The notes beneath the pieces are model-generated. The model did no database searches. It had not been told where the DNA came from and saw nothing but the letters and a program-made list of their open reading frames with translations. A stretch of DNA of 64,000 nucleotides, taken from NCBI RefSeq assembly GCF_013044505.1, contig NZ_JABERD010000008.1, positions 43,955 to 107,954 of the forward strand. Direction: 5' to 3'. Below, piece after piece: positions 59,349 through 64,000 of the stretch; position 1 is the stretch's first letter, and every line of letters begins with the position of its first letter. Origin of the DNA: Streptomyces sp. S3(2020) (GTDB taxonomy: Bacteria > Actinomycetota > Actinomycetes > Streptomycetales > Streptomycetaceae). The translations under genes and the position numbers were made by a program.

Positions 59349-61173
59349 GAGCGCCCTCCGAGGTGTCCGCGGAACCGTCGCCGGTGTCGCCCGTGTCGTC
59401 GCGGTAGGCGCTCGGGGCGATGCCGAGGTGCTCGAAGCGGGACTCCACGACGGTGCGGGCGATCGGGTGGTAGAAGCCGCGGTTGGCCCGGTAGGTGCTG
59501 AGGGCGAGCGGGAGGGTCTCCTCGCGGTCCGCCAGGGCGTCGTAGAGCACCTTGAGGTACTTCATCCGGCCGACGCCGGCGAGGAGTTCGGCGGTGGCCA
59601 TGACTGCGGGGGCGTAGCCCGAGCGGACGCCGAGGGTCAGCCAGGCGACCCGGATCTCCAGGTTGACGCTGGTGGTGAGGGCGTGCGCGCGGTCCAGGGT
59701 CTCCAGGAAGTCCGCGTCCTTCGGGGCGGTCAGGCGCCGGAGGTAGGCCTTCCAGTGCTCGGCGGTCCAGTCGGCCTGCGCGGCACCGGGGAGGCCCTGG
59801 CCGACGGCTTCGGTCTCCGTCAGGAAGCGCGAGGCGACCTTCGGGGTGTCGGCGGGCAGCCAGTCGCCGTAGAGCCATTCCCGGTAGTCGATCGCGCCGG
59901 GGAAGAACCCGTCGATGTACTCCAGGAACTCCTCGGTGGTCAGACTGCGGTAGGCGAAGTCGGCGAAGAACTGCTTGAAGAACGCGTCGAAGCGCTCACG
60001 GCCGACCTTCTCCTCCAGTGCCCGCAGGAACAGTCCGCCCTTCTCGTGGGCGACCCAGGAGGAGGTCGTGTCGGGGTCCTGGCCGGTGAGGTCCTTGCGC
60101 AGGCGGGTCAGTTCGGGGTTCTCGGCGAAGTAGGCGAAGTCGGCGCGCAGGTCGTCGATGGCGAGCGCGGTCCACAGGTCCGCGACGTCGACGCCCACGG
60201 TCGCCTCGGTGATACGGCGTTCCGCGTACGTCGTGAAACCCTCGTTGACCCAGAAGTGGTTCATGGAGTGGCCGGTGACCAGGTCGCCGCTCCAGTGGTG
60301 GGCGATCTCATGGCTGAGGACGCCGACCTCGGACTTGTCGCCCAGCACGAGGGTGGGGCTGAGGAAGGTCAGGCCCGGGTTCTCCAGCCCGCCGTAGGGG
60401 TAGCTCGGCGGCATGACGATCAGGTCCAGGTCCCCCCAGGGGTACGGCCCGTAGAGGTTCTCGGCGGCGACGAGCAGGTCCTCGACGCCGGAGAACTCCT
60501 CGGCCGCCGCGGGCAGTTCGTCCGGCTCGGCCCAGATGAGGCTGCGCGGGCCGATGCGCCGGGACGTCACGTTGCCCACGACCAGGACGATCAGGTAGGG
60601 CGGCCGGGGCTGGGGGGCCTCGAACTCGTACGTGCGGGTACCGTCGGCCGGGGACGCGGTCTCGCTGGCCGACTTCGCGGACATCAGGGCGGTGTAGCCG
60701 TCCGGGACGGTGACGCGGGCGTGGAAGCCCACCTTGGCCGACATGCTGTCGTGCAACGGGATCATGGAGCGGGCGTGGATCGTCTGGCACTGGCTGAAGA
60801 GGAAGTCGTGGGTGCCGGCCGAGGTCTGCTCGGGGGCCAGCCACTGCAGCGCGGTCGCGTCCTCCGTCGTCTCGTAGTCGATGCGTACGGTGTCGTCGCC
60901 CGCGGGGAGTTCGAAGCGCAGCGGCTCACCGAGAACCTCGTCCGTCTCCCCCACCGTGAAGGCCAGCGGCTCGCCGTTCGCGCGCGCCATCCCGTGGATG
61001 CGCAGTTGCCGGGTGTCCAGGACCACCTCGCCGCCGTCGGCGTGGTCGAAGGTGAGGGTCACCGAGCAGCGCAGCCGCTTCCGCTCGAAGTCGACCGTGG
61101 CGTCCCAGTCGACGTGCGTCGTGCGGGGCATGCCCGGGCGCAGCCAGGAGTGCGGGTCGGTCTCGGTGTGCAT
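59341..61173 (-). CDS. M1 family zinc aminopeptidase (leukotriene-A4-hydrolase-like)
   Basis: 610 aa from ATG 61173 with AAGGAG seven bases upstream. The zinc site is HEIAHHW (His288, Glu289, His292) with Glu311 eighteen residues later in NEGFTTYAERR. The exopeptidase motif reads PYGGLENPG, a variant of GGMEN. The C-terminal third is an alpha-helical LTA4-hydrolase-type domain, and the length matches that group rather than the long PepN form. No signal peptide, so cytosolic. First gene of the peptidase operon, with its own AT-rich upstream region. Confidence 0.93.
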   Translation of the reverse strand: MHTETDPHSWLRPGMPRTTHVDWDATVDFERKRLRCSVTLTFDHADGGEVVLDTRQLRIHGMARANGEPLAFTVGETDEVLGEPLRFELPAGDDTVRIDYETTEDATALQWLAPEQTSAGTHDFLFSQCQTIHARSMIPLHDSMSAKVGFHARVTVPDGYTALMSAKSASETASPADGTRTYEFEAPQPRPPYLIVLVVGNVTSRRIGPRSLIWAEPDELPAAAEEFSGVEDLLVAAENLYGPYPWGDLDLIVMPPSYPYGGLENPGLTFLSPTLVLGDKSEVGVLSHEIAHHWSGDLVTGHSMNHFWVNEGFTTYAERRITEATVGVDVADLWTALAIDDLRADFAYFAENPELTRLRKDLTGQDPDTTSSWVAHEKGGLFLRALEEKVGRERFDAFFKQFFADFAYRSLTTEEFLEYIDGFFPGAIDYREWLYGDWLPADTPKVASRFLTETEAVGQGLPGAAQADWTAEHWKAYLRRLTAPKDADFLETLDRAHALTTSVNLEIRVAWLTLGVRSGYAPAVMATAELLAGVGRMKYLKVLYDALADREETLPLALSTYRANRGFYHPIARTVVESRFEHLGIAPSAYRDDTGDTGDGSADTSEGARV

Positions 61174-61222
61174 GAACTGCTCCTTTTGTTCGGGAAGCCC
61201 TCGCTGTCGACACCGGTCCGAG

Positions 61223-61272
61223 GATTCCATCCAGCGAGTATTGATTATATTCATTCCACTTTTGGGTGCAAG
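61223..61272 (-). promoter_or_regulatory. AT-rich control region of the peptidase operon
   Basis: Between hpaD and the M1 gene lies an AT-rich block containing TATTGATTATATTCATTCC, flanked by GATTCCATCC (61223) and TTTGGGTGCAAG (61261-61272). The flanking elements match those upstream of the MBL gene (10 of 12 bases in the second). Confidence 0.4.
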
Positions 61273-61277
61273 CATCT

Positions 61278-62288
61278 TCAGCCGAGGCCGTCGGCGCCGA
61301 TCTGGACGGCCGACTCGTCGAGCAGGCCGTCCGTCACCGGGTGGGGAGCGCCGTCCAGGTCCAGGACCGGGGTGGCCTCCTTGTACCAGGACTCGATGAC
61401 TGCGTTGCCCCAGAAGTCGCGGCGGCGGTCGTCGTGGACGTTCCAGCGGTATGTCTCGTGGTCGGGGTCGCCGGTGTAGTAGTCGCTGGTGTAGATCTCC
61501 ACCCGGTGGCCGTCCGGGTCGCGGAGGTAGAGGTAGAAGGCGTTGGAGACGCCGTGTCGGCCCGGTCCGCGTTCGATGTGGTGTTCCTTGCGGAGGGAGC
61601 CGAACAGGTCGGCGGCGCGAAGGACTTGGTGGGACTCGTGGGTGGCGATGCCGAGGTGGTGGAGCCGTGGTCCGGCGCCTCCGGTGAAGGCGACGTCGTG
61701 GACGGTCTGCTTGCGGTACATCCAAGCCGCGTACAGCTCGTGCTCGTCGCCCTCGATCGTCTCCGAGCAGCCGAAACCGAGGGACCTGTAGTGGGCGTAG
61801 GCGGCCGGGATGTCGGGGGTGCAGATGTTGAAGTGGTCGAGGCGGGCGACTTCGGCGCCGTGACGCAGGTCGTAGCGCTGGATCAGGCGCTCGGCGCGCT
61901 CGGTCTCGTAGAAGAACTCGACCGGGAAGCCGAGCGGGTCGAGGACGCGTACGGCGTCGCCGATCCCCCGGGCTCCCTGGCCGGCGGGAACCCGCCGGAC
62001 GGGGCGGCCGAGGTGGGTGAAGAACTCCTGTGCGCGGTCGACGTCCTCGGGGGTGCGGACGCGGTAGGCGAGGTGGTCGAGGGCCGGGGCCGGTCCCTTG
62101 CGCAGGACGAGGCTGTGGTGGGTGAGTTCGTCGCTGCCGCGCAGGTAGAGGGCGTCGGAATCCTCGTACTGGATGTGGAATCCGAGCATGTCCGCCCAGA
62201 ACCAGCGGGCCTTGGGCAGGTCCGTCACGACGAGTTGGGCGTACGCCGAGCGGATGACGTCGGGGGCGATGGGGGCGGTGGAGGTCAC
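61278..62288 (-). CDS. hpaD: homoprotocatechuate 2,3-dioxygenase
   Basis: 336 aa from GTG 62288, overlapping hpaE by four bases. A two-module extradiol (vicinal oxygen chelate) dioxygenase with ligands His152 (LDHFNICTP), His211 (LHHLGIATH) and Glu264 (HRVEIYTSDY), plus the acid/base His197 (TVHDVAF). These sit exactly three residues before His155, His214, Glu267 and His200 of the Brevibacterium fuscum enzyme. It opens the ring of 3,4-dihydroxyphenylacetate, giving 5-carboxymethyl-2-hydroxymuconic semialdehyde. The metal may be Fe(II) or Mn(II). Confidence 0.93.
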   Translation of the reverse strand: MTSTAPIAPDVIRSAYAQLVVTDLPKARWFWADMLGFHIQYEDSDALYLRGSDELTHHSLVLRKGPAPALDHLAYRVRTPEDVDRAQEFFTHLGRPVRRVPAGQGARGIGDAVRVLDPLGFPVEFFYETERAERLIQRYDLRHGAEVARLDHFNICTPDIPAAYAHYRSLGFGCSETIEGDEHELYAAWMYRKQTVHDVAFTGGAGPRLHHLGIATHESHQVLRAADLFGSLRKEHHIERGPGRHGVSNAFYLYLRDPDGHRVEIYTSDYYTGDPDHETYRWNVHDDRRRDFWGNAVIESWYKEATPVLDLDGAPHPVTDGLLDESAVQIGADGLG

Positions 62289-63778
62289 TGGTCCGCTCCG
62301 AACCGGGGGGTGTGCACATCCCCGAGGGCCACGTGGACGATCTTGGAGTCGGAGTAGAAGTCGATGCTGTGCGCGCCGCCTTCCCGGCCGACGCCGGACG
62401 CCTTCACGCCGCCGAACGGTGTGCGCAGGTCACGGACGTTGTGGGAGTTGATCCACACCATTCCGGACTCGACGGCGTGGGCGATCCGGTGCCCGCGCTT
62501 GAGGTCGGAGGTCCAGATGTAGGCGGCGAGACCGAACGCGGTCGCGTTGGCCAGGTCCACCGCCTCCGTCTCCTCGTCGAAGGGGGCGACCGCGACGACG
62601 GGGCCGAAGATCTCCTCCTGGAAGATCCGCGCGTCGCGGGCCACGTCGGCGAAGACCGTGGGCTGGAGGTAGTTGCCCTCGGCGAGGTGCCCGGGGCGGG
62701 TGCCACCCGCGACCAGCTTCCCCTCCTTCCTGCCGATCTCCACGTAGTTCAGGACGCGTTCGTAGTGCTCGGGGTGGACCAGGGCGCCGACCTCGGTGGC
62801 GGGGTCCGCGGGGTCACCGACCCTGACCTTCTCGGCCCGTGCCGCCAGCCGTGCCGTGAACTCCTCGTAGACGGCGCGCTCGACGAGGACCCGTGAACCG
62901 GCGGTGCAGCGTTCACCGTTGAGCGAGAAGACGCCGAACACGACGGAGTCCAGGGCCGCTTCGAGGTCGGCGTCGGCGAAGACGATCGCGGGTGACTTCC
63001 CGCCGAGTTCCATCGAGACCGTCTTCAGGTGGGCGGCCGACGAGCGGAGGATGTGCCGGCCCGTGTCGGTGGAGCCGGTGAAGGAGATCAGCGGTACGCC
63101 GGGGTGGTCCACCAGTGCCTGGCCGGCCTCCTCGCCGATGCCGTGGACGATGTTCGCCGCGCCCGCGGGCAGTCCGGCCTCCGCGAAGATCTCCGGCCAG
63201 AGGGAGGCGGACAGCGGGGTCCACTCGGCGGGCTTGAGGATCAGCGTGCAGCCGGAGGCGAGGGCCGGGGCCAGCTTCCAGCTCTCCAGCATGAACGGGG
63301 TGTTCCAGGGCGTGATCAGCCCCGCGACCCCGACCGGCGTGCGGACGACGTAGCTGATCTGCTCCGTTCCCTGGCGGAACGCCTCCTCGCCGAGGGCGAC
63401 GATCACGTCGGCGAAGTAGCGGAAGTTCTCCGCCGCCCGGCGGGCCTGGCCCCGGGCCTGGCTGATGGGCAGGCCCGAGTCGAACGACTCGAAGGCGGCG
63501 AGGACGTCGTGCCGGGCCTCGATCGCGTCGGCGATCCGGTTCAGGACCTGGGCCCGTTGCCGGTTGGCGTACCCCGACCAGACCGGGAACGCCTCCTTGG
63601 CGGCGGCGACCGCGCGGGCCACGTCCTCGGCACCGCCCCGGGCGGCCGTGGCGTAGGGCTGGTTGGAGACGGGGTCGAGCACGTCGAACGTACGGCCGTC
63701 CGCGCTGGGGACGGTGTCACCGCCGATCCAGTGACCGATGGTCGTCGGCAGACCGGCGGGGCGGTGCGGGGTGTTCAT
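62285..63778 (-). CDS. hpaE: 5-carboxymethyl-2-hydroxymuconic-semialdehyde dehydrogenase
   Basis: 497 aa from ATG 63778 with AGGAAGG six bases upstream. Full-length aldehyde dehydrogenase: ITPWNTPFMLESWK (NAD site), MELGGKSP (general base Glu about 257), FSLNGERCTAGSRV (nucleophile Cys291) and EIFGPVVAVAPFD. Coupled by a four-base overlap to hpaD, whose product is its expected substrate. Later pathway genes (hpaF, hpaH, hpaI) are not in view unless they lie beyond the right edge. Confidence 0.92.
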   Translation of the reverse strand: MNTPHRPAGLPTTIGHWIGGDTVPSADGRTFDVLDPVSNQPYATAARGGAEDVARAVAAAKEAFPVWSGYANRQRAQVLNRIADAIEARHDVLAAFESFDSGLPISQARGQARRAAENFRYFADVIVALGEEAFRQGTEQISYVVRTPVGVAGLITPWNTPFMLESWKLAPALASGCTLILKPAEWTPLSASLWPEIFAEAGLPAGAANIVHGIGEEAGQALVDHPGVPLISFTGSTDTGRHILRSSAAHLKTVSMELGGKSPAIVFADADLEAALDSVVFGVFSLNGERCTAGSRVLVERAVYEEFTARLAARAEKVRVGDPADPATEVGALVHPEHYERVLNYVEIGRKEGKLVAGGTRPGHLAEGNYLQPTVFADVARDARIFQEEIFGPVVAVAPFDEETEAVDLANATAFGLAAYIWTSDLKRGHRIAHAVESGMVWINSHNVRDLRTPFGGVKASGVGREGGAHSIDFYSDSKIVHVALGDVHTPRFGADQ

Positions 63779-64000
63779 GCGCGTTGCCTTCCTGATGCGG
63801 TGCGTGCGGGTGGGTAGGGGTTGCGCGGGCGAGGCGGCCGTGTAGTCGGCGGCGTGGGGGGCGGGGCTGCCGGCGACGACTGGCGGGCAAGCGGAGGCGG
63901 CGGCACTCGGGGAGGCGGGGTACGGGGTGGCAGCGGGCGCTGTCGCCAGGTCGGGCGGTACCCAGCCAGGGCCGTCGTGGCGCCCGCCGCCGTCCCGGCA
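63779..64000. other. right-edge stretch without an assigned gene
   Basis: On the minus strand an open frame rich in Pro and Ala runs from the right edge into the start of hpaE and stops inside it. It could be the tail of an upstream gene or chance; no motif is visible. Confidence 0.3.

Overview
The window is very GC-rich actinobacterial DNA, almost certainly from a Streptomyces or close relative. The evidence is many GTG/TTG starts, 4-bp start/stop overlaps, a SARP regulator carrying a rare TTA codon, several ECF sigma factors with anti-sigma partners, and full-length reading frames with strong third-position GC. No tRNA, rRNA, CRISPR array or origin was seen.

Region 1 (1-29.5 kb) is the right-hand end of a trans-AT polyketide synthase cluster. 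On the minus strand a tightly packed operon runs from a GbsR/MarR-type regulator (27307), through a phosphopantetheinyl transferase fused to a PfaD-type enoyl reductase and a free-standing acyltransferase, into two giant PKS genes. The second PKS gene runs off the left edge. Neither PKS contains an integrated AT domain. The first begins with an unusual loading unit (MaoC double hot-dog, SDR, FkbH-type HAD, ACP) and continues KS-KR-ACP-KS-KR-ACP-KS. The next protein continues DH-ACP-KS-KR-ACP-KS0-ACP-KS-MT-ACP-KS. One KS has lost both catalytic histidines. A divergent SARP/NB-ARC regulator with a TTA codon faces the operon. A decayed ISKra4-type transposase marks the right border. The product is not recognised.

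Region 2 (30.2-45.6 kb) is an envelope-stress and membrane-lipid locus. It has two sets of Asp23/Gls24 genes. One is an AmaP/DUF6286/DUF2273/Asp23 operon on the minus strand. The other is an ECF sigma factor with a zinc anti-sigma-Asp23 fusion on the plus strand. They flank a fasciclin lipoprotein and a membrane molybdopterin oxidoreductase. Next come FAD oxidoreductase, DUF1365, two cyclopropane-fatty-acid-synthase-like methyltransferases and DUF1295, convergent with a SigK-RskA-like pair. This resembles the mycobacterial sigK locus (Rv0449c-Rv0444c). Four promoters here share CCAATCC-16 bp-CGGATT, which defines a local SigK-type regulon that appears to include the second ECF sigma factor.

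Region 3 (45.6-50.4 kb) is a patchwork: remnants of an IS630-type transposase and an aminotransferase, a MurR/RpiR regulator, a third ECF sigma factor with a small membrane protein, and a DUF2079 membrane protein.

Region 4 (50.4-64 kb) is catabolic. A TetR regulator is divergent from metallo-beta-lactamase-fold, MFS and fumarylacetoacetate-hydrolase-family genes. Facing them is a long minus-strand series: hpaE and hpaD (homoprotocatechuate meta-cleavage), then M1, M42 and M20 peptidases, a D-threonine-aldolase-like PLP enzyme and an ornithine-cyclodeaminase-like enzyme. Two intergenic regions 10 kb apart share a sequence motif and may be co-regulated.
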